Below are positions 35,316 through 48,482 of a DNA stretch of 64,000 nt, in pieces. Numbering within the stretch: the stretch's first letter is position 1; every line of letters starts with the position of its first letter. A program made the position numbers and the translations under genes. The notes under the pieces were generated by a model. That model worked only from the letters and a program-made list of their open reading frames with translations, was not told the origin of the DNA and ran no database searches. The stretch comes from Lantana camara (Eukaryota > Streptophyta > Magnoliopsida > Lamiales > Verbenaceae), in contig CM074864.1 in assembly GCA_037501455.1 (NCBI GenBank), positions 32,824,001 through 32,888,000 of the forward strand, written 5' to 3'.

Positions 35316-36350
35316 ATACCTCCTCGAAGATATAGAGATCGATCTCCTGATCGACGCCCTCGCCGTAATTGTTCTCCATCTCCTCCACTGCAACAACTAC
35401 TGCCGGCAGAAGCTTTTATAAATTCTGTTATTAATATCATTGATCTAAGGCTTCGGGATTATGTTCCACCGGCACTGGTACCTGTTCAAGAAGGAGGGAT
35501 AACTGCAATATATCGGGAGTTCAGGAACCAGAATCCTCCAAAGTTTTATTCCAGGAATGATATACAAGCCGAGCAATGGCTTAAGGAGGTAGAAAGGACT
35601 TGGGAGCTTATACATCGTGGCCCTCAAGAAAAGGCAAGGTGCACCATTTGTCTATTGCAAGGAAAAGCTTATACATGGTGGGAATCTACCAAGATCTATT
35701 TGGATGCCGCCGGGGAAGAGATGACTTGGGATGTTTTGATCCGGGAGTTCATGGGAAAGTTTATTCCACCATCTTCTAGAACTCGAAGGTTGAAGGAATT
35801 TACAGAATTAAAGCAAGGGAACAGGACTGTCTCGGAGTATATTTCAGATTTCGATTGGTTGGTTTGTTATGCTCCTAATATTGCAAGTGATGATACTCAT
35901 AAGGCCATGCATTTTATTCAAGGACTTCGGCCAGATATTCAAGCCGCTATTGAGGCCGTTAATACAAGAACTTGGTTGAAGGCTACTTCTAAAGCTTTGA
36001 AAGTGGAAGATGGAGTTGTAAGCCGGAGGACTACTTATCGCTCTGGCCAAGGATCTTGTTCGGGATCGGGGTACAATCCCGGGAAAAGGCCTATGAATCA
36101 AGCATTTCAACAAAATAAAGGCCCAAACAAGAAACCCCGTACCACAGGGCCAGCTCCAAAGGCACCACCAGCTCCTACAGGATCTCCTCAGGATGTACCG
36201 CCTTGCACCTATTGTGGAGGACCTACTCACACCTTCCATACTTGTCGAAAAAGGCTAGGTCTTTGCCTTATTTGTGGAAAGGGGACTCATATGGCGAACA
36301 CTTGTCTCGTAAGAACTCAGCCTTTCAACCTGGAGCTCGTAGGCCTATGA
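35316..36350 (+). pseudogene. Element A gag (capsid and two zinc knuckles), start codon lost
   Basis: One open frame of 344 codons. The N-terminus has the usual basic start (PPRRYRDR) of plant gypsy Gag, but the codon at the expected start is ATA at 35316; the first in-frame ATG is 35655, inside the capsid. The capsid (retrotrans_gag) region runs from about codon 60 to 190, with AYTWWES and FTELKQGNRTVSEY typical of the family. Two CCHC knuckles follow, CTYCGGPTHTFHTC and CLICGKGTHMANTC. The frame ends early at 36350, and the continuation into protease is one frame over, so a frameshift lies at about 36300-36350. Gag would form the particle that packages RNA. Confidence 0.9.
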
Positions 36351-37060
36351 TTCCGGCGCATGCATATGCCATTGAGGGTGAGGAACATAATGTAGATGCT
36401 GACCCCAATGCCGTGGTGGAAGTTACCGTTTGCATACATAGCATGAACATACATGCAGTTTTCGATCCGGGTGCCACGTATTCCTTTCTTTCTTGTGACC
36501 TAGTTGCTACTCTGTGCTTGCCTGTTATTTGTTTGAATTCTTTCTATTTGGTGAGTTCTCCTCTTGGAGGAAGTTTACAGACAGATCGGGTTGTCCGGGG
36601 TTGTTCAGTGTTGTTAGAAGGGAAAGATTATTCGGCAGATTTCATCGTGATGCCTATGAAGAAATACGGGGTAATGCTAGGTATGGATTGGCTATTTGAG
36701 CACCGGGCTACGGTTGATTGTTTTGCAAAGAATATTAAGTTGGGTGAGGATTTGATTGTGGATGTTGGTTCAAAGACGGTACCTCTTTTATCCTTTTCAG
36801 AAGCTCACAAGTTGGTAAGGGATGGAGCCCTGGGATTTATTGCCTATCTTCTTAATAAACCGAAGGATCAAACAAGTTTTGAGGACACCGATGTGGTGAA
36901 GGAGTATCCCAATGTATTTTCGGAAAATTTGGGTTCTTTACCGCCAGACCAGGAGATTGAGTTTGTAATTGATTTATATCCGGGATCAGAACCTTATTCT
37001 AAGCCTCCTTACAGAATGGTTCCGACAGAGTTGAAAGAGTTAAAGATTCAACTTGAATAG
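36306..37060 (+). pseudogene. Element A protease and start of reverse transcriptase
   Basis: In the next frame, AHAYAIEGEE marks the Gag-protease linker. The aspartic protease site is FDPGATYSFL; most families have D-S/T-G-A, so the serine or threonine after the catalytic Asp is replaced by Pro. The flap/second half VMLGMDWL follows. The RT N-terminal region is entered (EIEFVIDLYPGSEPYSKPPY), then an in-frame TAG at 37058-37060 closes the frame and a second frameshift follows before 37099. Confidence 0.9.
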
Positions 37061-37953
37061 TTACTTAAATCGGATATATTCGACCGAGTTTATCTCTATG
37101 GGGTGCTCCGGTTCCTTTCGTCAAGAAGAAGGATGGGACGTTGAGAATGTGCACAGACTACCGGGAATTGAATCGGATGATTGTAAAGAATAAGTATCCA
37201 CTACCCAACATTGAGGATTTGTTTGACCTGTTGCAAGGTTCAGGGGTGTACTCGAAATTGGATTTAAGACAGGGGTACTATCAATTGAAAATCCGGGAAG
37301 AAGGTATTCCCAAGACGGGATTCAACACCCGGTAAGGGCATTATGAGTTCATAGTGATGCCTTTTGGTTTAACTAATGTCCCTGCAGCGTTTATGGATAA
37401 GATGCATAGAATTTTCCGTCCCTATTTCGACAAGGTTGTGGTAATTTTCATTGATGACATCCTTGTGTATTCACGGACAGCTGAAGATCATGCCCGGCAT
37501 CTCAGATTGGTATTGGATACGTTGAGAGAGCACCGGTTGTATGCGAAGTTTAGTAAGTGTGAATTTCTGATTGACCCGGTTGCTTTTCTAGGCCACATCG
37601 TTTCAAGCAAGGGTTTGGAAGTGGATCCTTTGAAAATTGAGACGGTCTTACGGTGGAAAACTCCGAAGAATGCCTCAGAGATAAGGAGTTTCTTGGGTTT
37701 GGCGGGTTATTATCTGAGATTTGTACAAGATTTTTCAAAGATTGCTGCCCCTTTAACTCGATTGACTAAGAAAGAGGCCAAGTTTGAATGTGATTTAGCG
37801 TGTGAGGCGAGCTTTCAGTTATTGAAGGAGAAGTTAACTAATGCACATGTGTTAGCACTCCCCGAAGGTGCCGAAGGGTATACGGTTTATACGGACGCCT
37901 CTAAGAAAGGCTTGGGTTGTGTATTAGTGCAGAATACGCCTCTAGAAAATTGA
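37061..37953 (+). pseudogene. Element A reverse transcriptase and start of RNase H
   Basis: From 37099 a frame reads [18 protein letters not shown] and later [13 protein letters not shown], closed by TAA at 37333-37335 where the family has Tyr. It then continues in the same frame through [12 protein letters not shown], the catalytic box FIDDILVYS (YxDD variant with Ile) and [11 protein letters not shown], to the RNase H start [15 protein letters not shown] with the first catalytic Asp. It breaks at about 37935 in a small indel. Clearly Ty3/gypsy by domain order and motifs. Confidence 0.93.
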
Positions 37954-38775
37954 AGGATCACGAAAAGAATTATCCCACAGCTTTCCATCCTCAGACAGAC
38001 GAGCAGTCAAAAAGATTAATTAAATATTTGGAGGATATGTTGAGAGCATGCACATTGGATTTTCCGAGCTCGTGGAACGAGCAATTGCCTCTGATTGAGT
38101 TCGCTTACAACAACAGTTATCAAGCCACGATAGAAATGGTGCCCTATGAAGCTCTCTATGGACGAAAATGCAGGTCTTCGTTGTTCTTTGATTTGGAAGA
38201 ATGAAAAACGAGGGGAGAAGAAGGAAAAACCCTCTAAGGCCGTACAAGATGCAATAGACAAGATCCAAATAATCAGACAATGGATGAAAGCAGGTCAAAA
38301 TCGACAGAAAAGTTATGCAGACCACCGGAGAAAGAATCTTGAATTTGAGATCGGTGATAAGGGCTTTTTAAAAGCTTATCCACGAAAGGGATTTTCGAGG
38401 ATTGAAGGAGGAAAATTGAATCCTTGGTATATGGGACCGTATGAGATTCTTGAGAAGATCGAGGATACAGCCTACTGTTTGGATCTACCTCCAAGTTTGA
38501 CCGAAATTCACAACGTATTTCATGTTTCACAACTTTGGAAGTATTACCCGGATGAGTCCGAGATCCTACCCGTTGAAGAAGTGGAACTTGAGCCTAACCT
38601 CACCTTCGTTCAGAAACCAGTTAAGATTTTGGATCGAAAATTTCAAGAACTCAGAAACCGGCGAATCCCACTAGTTAAGGTCTTATGGAGGAGTGATAAA
38701 ACGGAGGAAGCTAAGTGGGAGACGGAGCATCAGATGAGGAAATTCCACCCCGTGTTGCTTCCGGATAATCAGTGA
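37954..38775 (+). pseudogene. Element A integrase C-terminal remnant (large internal deletion)
   Basis: [15 protein letters not shown] of RNase H runs straight into AFHPQTD of the integrase core at about 37970. The rest of RNase H, the HHCC zinc finger and the first integrase catalytic Asp residues are therefore deleted, with a short CCACAG-like overlap at the join. The remainder has EFAYNNSYQATIEMVPYEALYG (third-acidic-residue side of the core) in one frame to 38204. After a frameshift comes the GPY/F module (WYMGPYEIL, HNVFHVSQL) and the end region VKVLWRSDKTEEAKWETE, which resembles the degenerate chromodomain tail of Tekay/Del elements. Non-functional. Confidence 0.9.
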
Positions 38776-38795
38776 ATACGAGTACGGAATCTTTT

Positions 38796-38808
38796 ACGGG
38801 GGAGAGGT
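38796..38808 (+). other. Polypurine tract of element A
   Basis: ACGGGGGAGAGGT directly before the 3' LTR start (TGTAACGCCCCCAC, 38809). Confidence 0.8.
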
Positions 38809-41800
38809 TGTAACGCCCCCACTTTTCAGTCGTACAGGTATGACTTATGTGATAATTACGTACGCGTTTAATTTATTTTAATTACGTTATTATTCGTTTT
38901 ATTTTATATTAATTGGAATTCTTGAATATTTGAATTAATTGAATTTGAATTTTATGAATTCTTGAACTATATGCGCATGTGTGAATTGTTTGCGTGTCGT
39001 TTCTATATGAAATGAATTCTGATTTTCGTGTAAATTTAATATGTTGGAGATATGTGTGTTATGAACGTGTGTATATGCTCTTTTTACATTTTCGGATTCG
39101 TTTGATTGAGTTTTGAATTTAATTTGGATCTTGGAACCAAAATGGGGCTAACAAGCAATTATCGCACCCTTGGTTCCGTATGTGATATCTTGAGCTCGGG
39201 AACTTGGATTCGAGTTCCGTCAACTTCGTTGGACTTGTATCTAAGATTAGGGTTTAATGAATCTAGCCTCATATTTTTCTGAACCTATTTGAACCCCCGA
39301 AATTCAATCGGAAAGTGAGTCGTCCGCTAAAATGCTACACTTAGCCATTTTCCTTATAACTTTCACCACACTTAACCAAATTAATCATGGTTAGACTTTT
39401 TGGAAACCTAACTTAACCTACTATCAGCTCCTAACACCTCCAAACCGAACCATACTCAGTACAAAGGCGAAAAATCAACCTAAACCCCTGATTTCCAGTC
39501 CCATTCTCGCCACCCCACAAACTTGGAGATTTTGGAGCTCAAATCTCTCTCAACCTTCAACCAATTCAAAACGTGAGTTAGGGTTGTGATATAAATTCAT
39601 TTGTGATCATTTTGAACCATGCTTCCCAAATTTTTGAGCTAGTATTCATGGCGATTTGAAGGCATGAGTGAATAGTTAGGTTTTGGAGCTATTTCTTGAT
39701 CTCTTTGAATACTTGAAGCTTTTGATTGTTTTATGGCATGAAAGTGATCACCCTACTTCCCTCCTTTCATTTATGATCATGTATTTTGTGGTAGTTGAAG
39801 ATTTAATAAGTTTCCAAAAATGAAATATTGAAAAAAATTTTGATGAATTGATCTCTTCCCTCTTCCTTCACGAATAGAATGCTTTGATGCATGTTTGAGT
39901 GTTACTTTGGAACGGTTTTGTTGCATATTTGTTGAAACTTTGCATCTGATCTTGTTAATTGAAGTTTGGTATGGTTGCGGATCTGTTTTTGCTGCGTCTT
40001 GCTGCTGGTTTGAGCAGGTCGCAGCCGCGATCGGACCAAGAGTAAACTTGGTAGCGGCCGCGACTCACTCTTGCATTTTGGTCCGAACTTCAGGTCGTGC
40101 CCGCGATCTGAATTACATGCATTTCATGTCGCGGTCGCGACTCAAATTTGGCCTGCTCTCGTACTCTTGAAAATTGCAGGAAAATTCCAAAAAAAATTAG
40201 GTAGCGGCCGCTACGATTTTGTGAACAAAATGGGTCGCGGCTTCGACCCTCAGATATTCTGCATGAAATTTCAAATTTCAAACTTAGTTTGCATGGTTTT
40301 CTTGGCTCGTTTTCGGTTCATACACTTCATTAACATGTCATATTAAGTGTTAACTTGTATGTTATGAACTTTGGCATGAATTCGTGGACTATTTTCCGAG
40401 TTATGGTTCATTATGTCTTCTTTGCTCCGAGTACGTACATGTAGGCTTCATTGCTTCTAATATGAACCCTAATTGCTTATTTATCTTCTCTTTTATTAAT
40501 TATATGAATTATGTTCATTCTAAGGTACGTGTTATGTTCGCTATGTGAAACTTTTGGATTAATTTGATATGAAACGTGAAAGATATGAACTCGAGTGAAT
40601 ATGAACGCTTCTTACTATGAATAAATGACTTGTTTACATGCCTTAAATGCATTAATCGTGTACATGAACGTGTTTATGACATAATATCATATCTTATGCA
40701 TTCATATCATATTCATTACATTGTCGAGCGTCTTATATGGTCATTTTGAGTCTCACTTCACCCTTCCTTGTACAAATTTGGATCCTGTTGGTGACGAGGC
40801 CGGGTAGTGAGGTCCTTGTGCCATTTCTCTTGTCTTACAAGGTGGGTTTCTCTTCTATTATTTAAACGACCCTATATACTTCCAATGTGAAATGATTTAA
40901 GCCAAACTATTGTAAGTATATATCGAGTCATTTAAAAAGTCAATGATTTTTAACGTTAAACCCCTTTTCTTTATTGTTACCCTACCTAATGATTTGGCGA
41001 GAAATGATTGATTGCACGGGCCCTGAGACTTGGAACACATGGCTATCTGGGGAGGCAAGGGCCGACGGTGATCCTATGTGCTAGTCTCAACCAAACTACG
41101 GCGATACCGTCCCTCGCTAGGAGGTTTAGCGAGGAATGGGAACCGGGCTTTTGGGGATTCATGTACCCCACTAGCCACATTGATTGAGGTGGCCAGGCCA
41201 TGCAAACCCGTCCACCGCCCGGAGGATAAAGGAGTTTTAATTGAATGATTATGAATGATTGAATTATTATGATTGATCGATTGATTTTGCACGAAAGATT
41301 GTATGTGTGTAAACCTATGAACACTTAATGATTACACAAGGTGTAGATTGGAGATTTAGCCTTCTAGCCGGGCTCACGTATAACCTATTGAATGAATTTG
41401 GTTGTTATAATCCCGTTTGATGATTTTCTTGTTTTACCCACTTGGGAATTGTTCTAAAACCTCTTATGGGATTATAACTTGTATGAATGTGATTAAATTC
41501 TGCCTTATTTATATATATTGCCCCGTTTTTTTACCCACCTGTCCCTTTTGGACTGAACCCATTTGGTTTTCAGTTTGTGCAGGTTTTGGGATTTGCTAAT
41601 CGGGAATCCGAGTCTTTAGGATTTGTATTTGAGTCTAGCATCTCGTTTGTTATATTACACTCATCTCATGTTGATATTATGACTTGATATTGTATATATG
41701 GAGCGTATATGATAGACTAGGCCGTGATGGCACTTTTATATATTTGCACACTTGTATTATTTATTTTTGGAGCTTGAATGCTCATGGTATATATTATGAT

Positions 41801-41996
41801 CTCGTTTAGCTTCCACTCTTGCATTGCTCTGTTTTAGTACTTTTGTTATTGATTGGTTTAAGGGTTAGTCCCGCCTAGCATAGCATGTGTGTAGTGTCCC
41901 CGTTCGCCGTGATTTAGCTCGTGTATGGATTATCCATTTCATATGGGGGTCGGGTCTCGGTGCAGGGGATGTAGTACCTTGCGCTCGGGTGCTATA
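38809..41996 (+). repeat. Element A 3' LTR (3,188 bp)
   Basis: Complete copy. Candidate donor AAC|GTGAGT at 39573, six GC-rich inverted words at 40017-40248, GTCC/GGAC hairpin at 41541-41553, TGTGCAG|GT box at about 41583, TCCCGCCTAGC at 41871-41881 but a mutated partner (GCTAATCGGGA at about 41595), end GCTATA instead of GCTACA. Confidence 0.92.
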
Positions 41997-42001
41997 CACA
42001 C

Positions 42002-43045
42002 TGACTGAGTGAGGGGTTAACACATGAACACTATGCAAATATATAGAGCACAACACGTTCAAATTAGATGTTCATGAATCCGGGATTAGTTTTTGCACGC
42101 CAAAACATTTGCTCGTGATAATATGTATATATTTAGGGTGGGTTTTCAAATCAGAGCAAACAAACCTAACTTATACATATATCAAAGCATATGTTCAAAT
42201 TCATGCAGACTTAACACACATATCAAAGCATATTTTATTTGGTTAAAATATACCAAATTTTCTTAATTTAAGAATCTACCCCTATTTCACGAACTTATGG
42301 CAGACAGACAGAACACTCGGGGGGTACAAGTTTAAATTCCAACCAACTCCTCAGTTCATTTTCAAATTCAAATAGGAATCAAAATCAGACATACCTACTT
42401 CTTCTCCAGTGATGGAAGGGTTGTACCTACCCTAACCATCGGTTCAAATATGTCACGGTCATGAGTTTTATGACATTCACACCCAAGGATTCCATCCCCC
42501 ACTAATCTCCTAGTGGGTTCCGGGTTGATCCTTTCAAAGTGGAGACCGTACTCAGGAGTAACCCAACAGCCCGATGCCGTCCCGAGGCTCCTTTGCACAA
42601 ATCTCCGGGGCCCGTCAAAGTTCAAAGTTCAGACCCCACTACAAACAGATAGACATATTTCATGTAAATCGTACTTATCGTATCGTACGTACATATCACA
42701 CACATACTGACCTCAAAAACTTATCAAACCGAACTAAGCATACATAGGCTCATACATAGCGTTTATACTTTCAAACATAAAGCAAAACTATCAAAGTACA
42801 TACATCGCACATATCTACGTATACATAAGGCTTATAAATCGTATGCATTCGAAAACGGGCACGTTGCAATAGGGTATAACTATATCCTAACCTCACCTAG
42901 TACCAAACAAAGCCGAAGACACCGTAAATGGTCCACTCCAGAACCAGCTCGACTCGCTTGTCACCACCCCGGGTGCACCTGAACAACTGAACACACAAAA
43001 CAAAGACTCAGACCCAACAATAACCACAGAGTGACACACGACAAT
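42002..43045 (-). repeat. Element C LTR, piece 2
   Basis: Starts TGACTGAGTGAGGGGTTAAC and follows, reversed, the middle of solo LTR D (51350-52340), including GGTGCACCCGGGG / CCCCGGGTGCACC. No gene. Broken at 43045 by the CACTA element (target duplication AAT, 43043-43045). Confidence 0.82.
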
Positions 43046-43069
43046 CACTACAAAAAAATAGACTTTTCC

Positions 43070-43440
43070 AGATGAACTTTTCCGACGAACGTTTTTCGTC
43101 TGTAAATTTTCGATGAAAGTCGGATGAAATTCCGACGAACTTAGAAATATTTTATTTTTCTCGTATGATGCAAAATTTCCGACGAAATTACGATGAAAAT
43201 CCGACCACATTAAATTTTAATTTAAAAAATAATTTTAATTTATTACTCAGACTAACTATTGCGACGAATTTCGTCTGAAATTTAAAATTATTTTCGTAAA
43301 TTATTTTTCAGAGAAAAAAGGGTCTGAAATTCGTTTGCCACTTCAGACGAAAAGCAGACGATGTTTTTCATCTGAAATAATCCTATTATTTCGGCGAAGC
43401 TTCGGCGAAATGTTTATCGGAAAGTCTTTGGGATTTGTTT
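43070..43440. repeat. Left subterminal repeats of CACTA element 2
   Basis: Words such as TTCCGACGAA, TCGTCTG and CCGATGAAA recur in both orientations, mirrored by the right-hand array. Confidence 0.8.
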
Positions 43441-45879
43441 AGCAAATAGCACAGACCAACTCAATTCAATTTTTGCGAGAAAGAACAGACCAACTCTTTA
43501 ATCTGAAATGTTTTAAAGATTATTAGTACGAGATTCATGGCTCTCCTTCGTATTTCACCGATGAAACGTCGACGAGGTTTGCGTCGGAAATTCATGCCCT
43601 AATTTTTTTTCCTAAGTTCCAATCCCGCCTCTCTCAGTCTCATTTCACTCTTTTCCCTCCCATGCCCGTCTCTCTCAATATCATTTCACTCTTTTTCCCT
43701 CCCATGCCTGTCTCTCTCAATCTCATTTCACTCTTTTCCCTCTCTCAATCTCTCGCCGCCCCTCAACTAAAAACTAGGAGGATTTTGAAGGTGTTTTGTG
43801 GAGATTTGGAGGTTGGTATTTCAGGCAATGGAGCGTCCGGGACATTGAGTGGCAGCCCGCCCAAAGAAGTGTCGCGTAGGGATTTGAGGTGAATTGATAG
43901 TTCTTTATTATTTTTGGTTGACCTATTAGGTGGGTTATGTTGCGTGCTTCTTCTTTATCTGTTGAATGTTGAATGATGAGGATGAATCTGATTTGCTTCT
44001 ACATTTTGATATACAGGGAATCTGGATTCCTGAGGTTAACCTGTTTTAGTGTACAGTTAGAACTTTGTGAATTCTTGATTTATTAATTGTTTTCATCTGC
44101 TGTTCAAAGAATTGAGGTTTGTTGAAAAGATGATTCCCGGTTTTTGTGGTTGTTTATAATTAAAATTTTCTTATTTGTGATGGTATGATCCTCTACCTTG
44201 AGCTGAGTGGAAGCATGTGAGGGTTTCTTTGTCGATTACTACGGGAAAGCATTTTTAAACAGTTGGCCTCTTGGTTTGAAGTACTAAAAGAAGTGGGAAG
44301 TTCTGTGTCCCATATTATCTGTGATTGATGGCAGTGTATTTCAATCCTTGGTTCCATTATAATGTACATATCCCAAATATTTGGAGTTAATGAATTTTCA
44401 CTGTCCATTGCTTGATGCCCATATGGGCATCAAACAATGTACTGAACGAAACGCTTTATAAGAGAACAAATGAGTTGCTAAGAGAAGATGTGAGGTTTGT
44501 TCTGGGTACATAACGCGTGTCTGCTAGAGTAATCTTGGGGTAAGAGAGTAAACAAAGAAGCATGTAATTTGGTAAGATAAAGAACAAGAATATACGGTAT
44601 GTGAGCTAATATTACTGAGTATAGATTTGATTTTGTCTCTTTTGTTCCGTTTTGGTTAGTTTCAGTTATATTCTAATTAGGAAGTATTGCAACTTTAGTA
44701 TCTTCCGGTTATAGTATGCCGAGATATGTAAAGAAGTAATCCAAATTTCCATGAAACCTAAGTAGGAGATTTTTTGGTACTGCATTGAGTTTAAGGTTCT
44801 TGGGAGAAGTGTGCTACTCTTGAATTATGCTTATATGGCATTGCATTTTTATTTAAGTCCACGATACACCTGGATATTACCCTACTTCATCAATTATTTT
44901 TCTGTAAAATTGCTTCTTTTCCCCTTGGAGATTATATTATCGACGATACAATGTAGATGATGAACTTGGATGAAGTTAGTGCTTGTTCCTATGATTTTAG
45001 CAAGTGAGATCAATGGAGTTTATTGTTTTCGATTTTTTTTTTATCGCGAGTGCTAATTTCACCTTTCAGCCAAACCGACACCTCCATCGCTGTCGTCGGT
45101 GCCGCCTGCTCTGCTCATCAGTGGGTTACAGTGCTTTAAGGTGTGCGAAGCCCCCAATTATTTGATTTCTAGGTAACCCGCCTCTCCAATTTGTTGAGAG
45201 TAGTGATTTTGCAATTTTACTTCAAATGTATGCTTTTGAATTAAATGATTTAATAGTTATACGGGAATGGGTAGCTCTCTGTTCCTTTATCATTCATAAT
45301 GTAATGGGTTTTTGATTCAAGGATTTTGTATATGTTGTTGTGAGTTGTCTGTTTAAAATTTGTTGAAATTGGTTGGGGTTACTAATACAATCAAATTTGA
45401 TGCTTGTGGTTGAGTAGAAAGATTGCATTGTTACGTAGGTTTTCATTTTTCTGCTCTCAGTCTCGGTTGAGTAGAAAGATTGCATTGTTAAGTAATACTA
45501 CTACAATATTTTAGGTTTTTTATTTACATAAGGGCGTACATCAATTAAAAATAAGTGGAGTTTTAGTAATATTATAAGTGTTAGATATATAGATTGTTAC
45601 TAGCTTTTCAGAACAAATGTATTAAGGAAGTATGAATGTGTGTACTGTGTGTGAAAAAAGTGTGAATGAGTGTGTGTGTGTGTGTTCAATGGTATGATTA
45701 AGGACTATGTTGGAAGCATGGATTCTATATTCATGTGGGAAAATGATGTAACATCATAAGCTGTCAATGATATTTTGGGGTTTCTTCTTTTTAATTATTT
45801 GATCAAATATGACCATATGAGGGACATTAGTAATTGTATTGTCACATGCTTATGGATTGTATTTCAACTTTTTTTTTTG

Positions 45880-48482
45880 CAGGATCATATTTTTAAGCTT
45901 CATGTTGGATTGAAACTTTATTATCTATTGGATTTGGAGCTGCATCATGCTTAGGTGAATATGTTTAAGCTAAAATTTATTGAGATATGCTCATATTTGC
46001 AGTTGTTAGTTACTAATTTTCTATTATTAGCATTGATGTGTATACTGTTCTTAAACTTAGTTTTCTGTACTTAGTTTTTATACCACTAATTATTAGTAAT
46101 AAACTTTCTGAGTATCGTGTTGTTCTTATCTTTCGAAGGACCTTGTCACTGGGCGAACATAAATATTTAGTGAAAATTTGCTAATCCTTTGTGGTTTTTG
46201 ATAGAACTGTTTGTTAAAAGATGATGTTGAGTTAATAGAATGTCTTTCAGTAAGTTTTGAAGTTGAAATTGGTCTTGTATTAGGTAATTGTCAAGGAAAT
46301 TCATTAAGCATGGCTAAGCTACTTTAAGTGTCTAGCTTCTTTAAGTATTAGGATTTGTAAACCGAAATTTGTCGCAGCCAAAGTCGTCGTGGAACTAGCT
46401 AAGTATACTTGTTCGAAAGGTATAAACTTAGTATGTTATTTCAATTTCTGTTTTTTGGGTCAGGAAGTTAGCTATTTAATGGATTGTTGAATATGCTATT
46501 TTAATCTTGTGTTATAAAGTGTGTGATGGACTGATTCATTTATTGGGGCTTTGGGGAGCATTAGTTGGATTTTGGAGTGCCGAATGCTCTACTTTTGCAC
46601 TTTGTGGCTTTATCCTCGCTCAGGTAACAACCTTATTTATGTTGACCGATCTAATGGCTCTTTGAATATTTAATTTTGCTTACATTGAATATCTAGATTG
46701 GGAGGAGTTGTCTCAGGTTCAAAACATCACTGAGTCAAAGCATATGGTTCAAGGTAATTCATTTGTTTTATAATTTGTTGAGCTGTCTTATGCTGACAAT
46801 CCAGAATCTTTGAGCAGTGATGTCCTGCACTATTAGGTTTCAATTGAGCTAAATGAGAAATAATTGTTAAAATTGTCAGGATTATCTTTATGAGGATGTA
46901 TATAGCAATAATCTGATATCTAAGTTGAGCTTATTTGTTAACTACCAAACTTGGAATTACTTATCTGCAGATGCAATAGACAAGCATGATGCATTTTGGT
47001 GCTTAGGAAATGCAAATACATCTAATGCATTTATTTGATGAGGCGAAGAGTTATTTTGATAACATCACTTTTCATTTGTGTTGTTTTGTTGCAGGAACCA
47101 GCAAATGAACCTTCTGAGTATTAAGGAAATATAACCTTCCAAATCCAGCCCTTTCATTGCATACCTTGTTTTTCTCCGAAAAGGTGTTTCTTCTTTTCAC
47201 TTTTTATTTTAATCTGGGGTTTAAATTGCTACAACAATTTGGTGGGTATTTAAATCTATATTGTAGCTGCAAGATACCCAATCTTCCTTCTTTTGAAGTC
47301 AAATTCTGCTACTAAAGTAGGATCAGTGTTATGTTTTATTCAACTCTCCTGAAAGGCTTTAAGCATCTGGATATTGAAATTTTTGGCTTGTGCACAACTA
47401 TATCTGTGTATCTATTTGCATGTTTGTTTTCTAAACTTTATGTGATTGTATACTATGGCAGACAACTCTCTTGAATCACATATTAATATCTCAACATGGA
47501 AATGGATTGCTGTAACAGAGAATAAGGTATGATTTTCATATTTTACATTCTGTTATAATTTAACCTTAAGGGTATGAATTTTATAGAATTAGTCTCTACA
47601 TGAGTTACCTTACTATCCCAACTCCTAAAATCGTAATGGATGAGGTAGAAATGAATCAAGTTACTTAGAGGAGCAACTTCGACCATTGTGTTGCTATACC
47701 TAAGAACATGGAAATTGAAGTTTAGAAAATAATGAGATAAATCAATTGAGATTACTACTGTTTCTATGGAGCATGTCCTTTGGTTGAGGGTCTGTTCAAA
47801 AAAGGACGAAGTGTTTCATACTTTTGGTATTTATTTATGAACATATGGGTTGTTGCTTTAATTGTTTTCAATTTCAACTCTGATGTACTCAAGATCTTTT
47901 GGTGCTGCTTTGATTATTATACTAGTTGTTTTCTAAATATATCTCTTGATTTTGTTGGTTGCTTGAGCACAATCTAGAGTCTTACTGCTTGATAAGTGAT
48001 AACAATTTAGTGACCGAGTATTATTAATTTTTTATTTGGGGTTTTGACGGGAGTCGAGAAAATGGATAATGAGAGGATGGAGAGGCTAAAGAAGAAGAAG
48101 GAACTCGACAAAGCTGAGAAGAAGAAATTCGAAAAGGTAAAGTGGTTCTTGGAAATTTGATTATTCAAGATATTTGTTTGATATACTTCTAGATTCTATT
48201 TAGTTGGTATTTGTTTTAGTTGCAATGCGATGTAGCCTGTTTACCTTGTAAGGAAGAGAGTAAACTTTGCTGAACTTGCTTTTCCCAAATGATCTTGCAT
48301 TTGATTTCTTGAAAGATCCCGAATGCCATGTAAATTGAGAAAACATATAGGATAAGTTATAGTCATCTGATATGATGCTTTTTGCCCTTTGATTTGTGCC
48401 CAACTATTTCAGTTATTGTTGCAGGAAGGTAAAAACAGGTATACCCATGAATGAGATTGAGGAATTTGAGGAAGATGAAGGC
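45880..48482 (+). pseudogene. Exon-like pieces of an unrecognised plant gene inside CACTA element 2
   Basis: Short stretches bounded by AG and GT and open in one frame: 45884-45953 (ends in a stop), 46375-46419 (AKVVVELAKYTCSK), 46696-46752 (DWEELSQVQNITESKHMVQ), 47097-47126 (EPANEPSEY then stop), and 48062-48136, which begins with ATG and is rich in Lys and Glu (MERLKKKKELDKAEKKKFEK) before GTAAAG. A further stretch near 48427-48480 reads PMNEIEEFEEDEGHS then stop. Pyrimidine tracts precede most of the AG sites. I do not recognise the gene or genes. The pieces do not form one frame with certainty and may come from more than one source. Confidence 0.4.

Larger units (their letters stand above)
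3857..41996 (+). mobile_element. Element A: Ty3/gypsy (Tekay/Del-like) retrotransposon with decayed gag-pol
   Basis: The 5' LTR starts TGTAACGCCCCGACTTTTC at 3857 and the 3' LTR ends GCTATA at 41996. The flanking target duplication CACAC is present at 3852-3856 and 41997-42001. Parts in order: 5' LTR (3857-6991 plus 31618-31651, interrupted by element B and rearranged at 5355-6681), primer site 31660-31672, solo LTR F inserted at 31677, gag-pol 35316-38775, polypurine tract 38796-38808, 3' LTR 38809-41996. The pol order PR-RT-RH-IN identifies Ty3/gypsy. Long LTRs and the IN C-terminus point to the Tekay/Del group (inference). It is dead: the gag start is lost, stops and frameshifts are present, and most of integrase is deleted. 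Confidence 0.92.
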
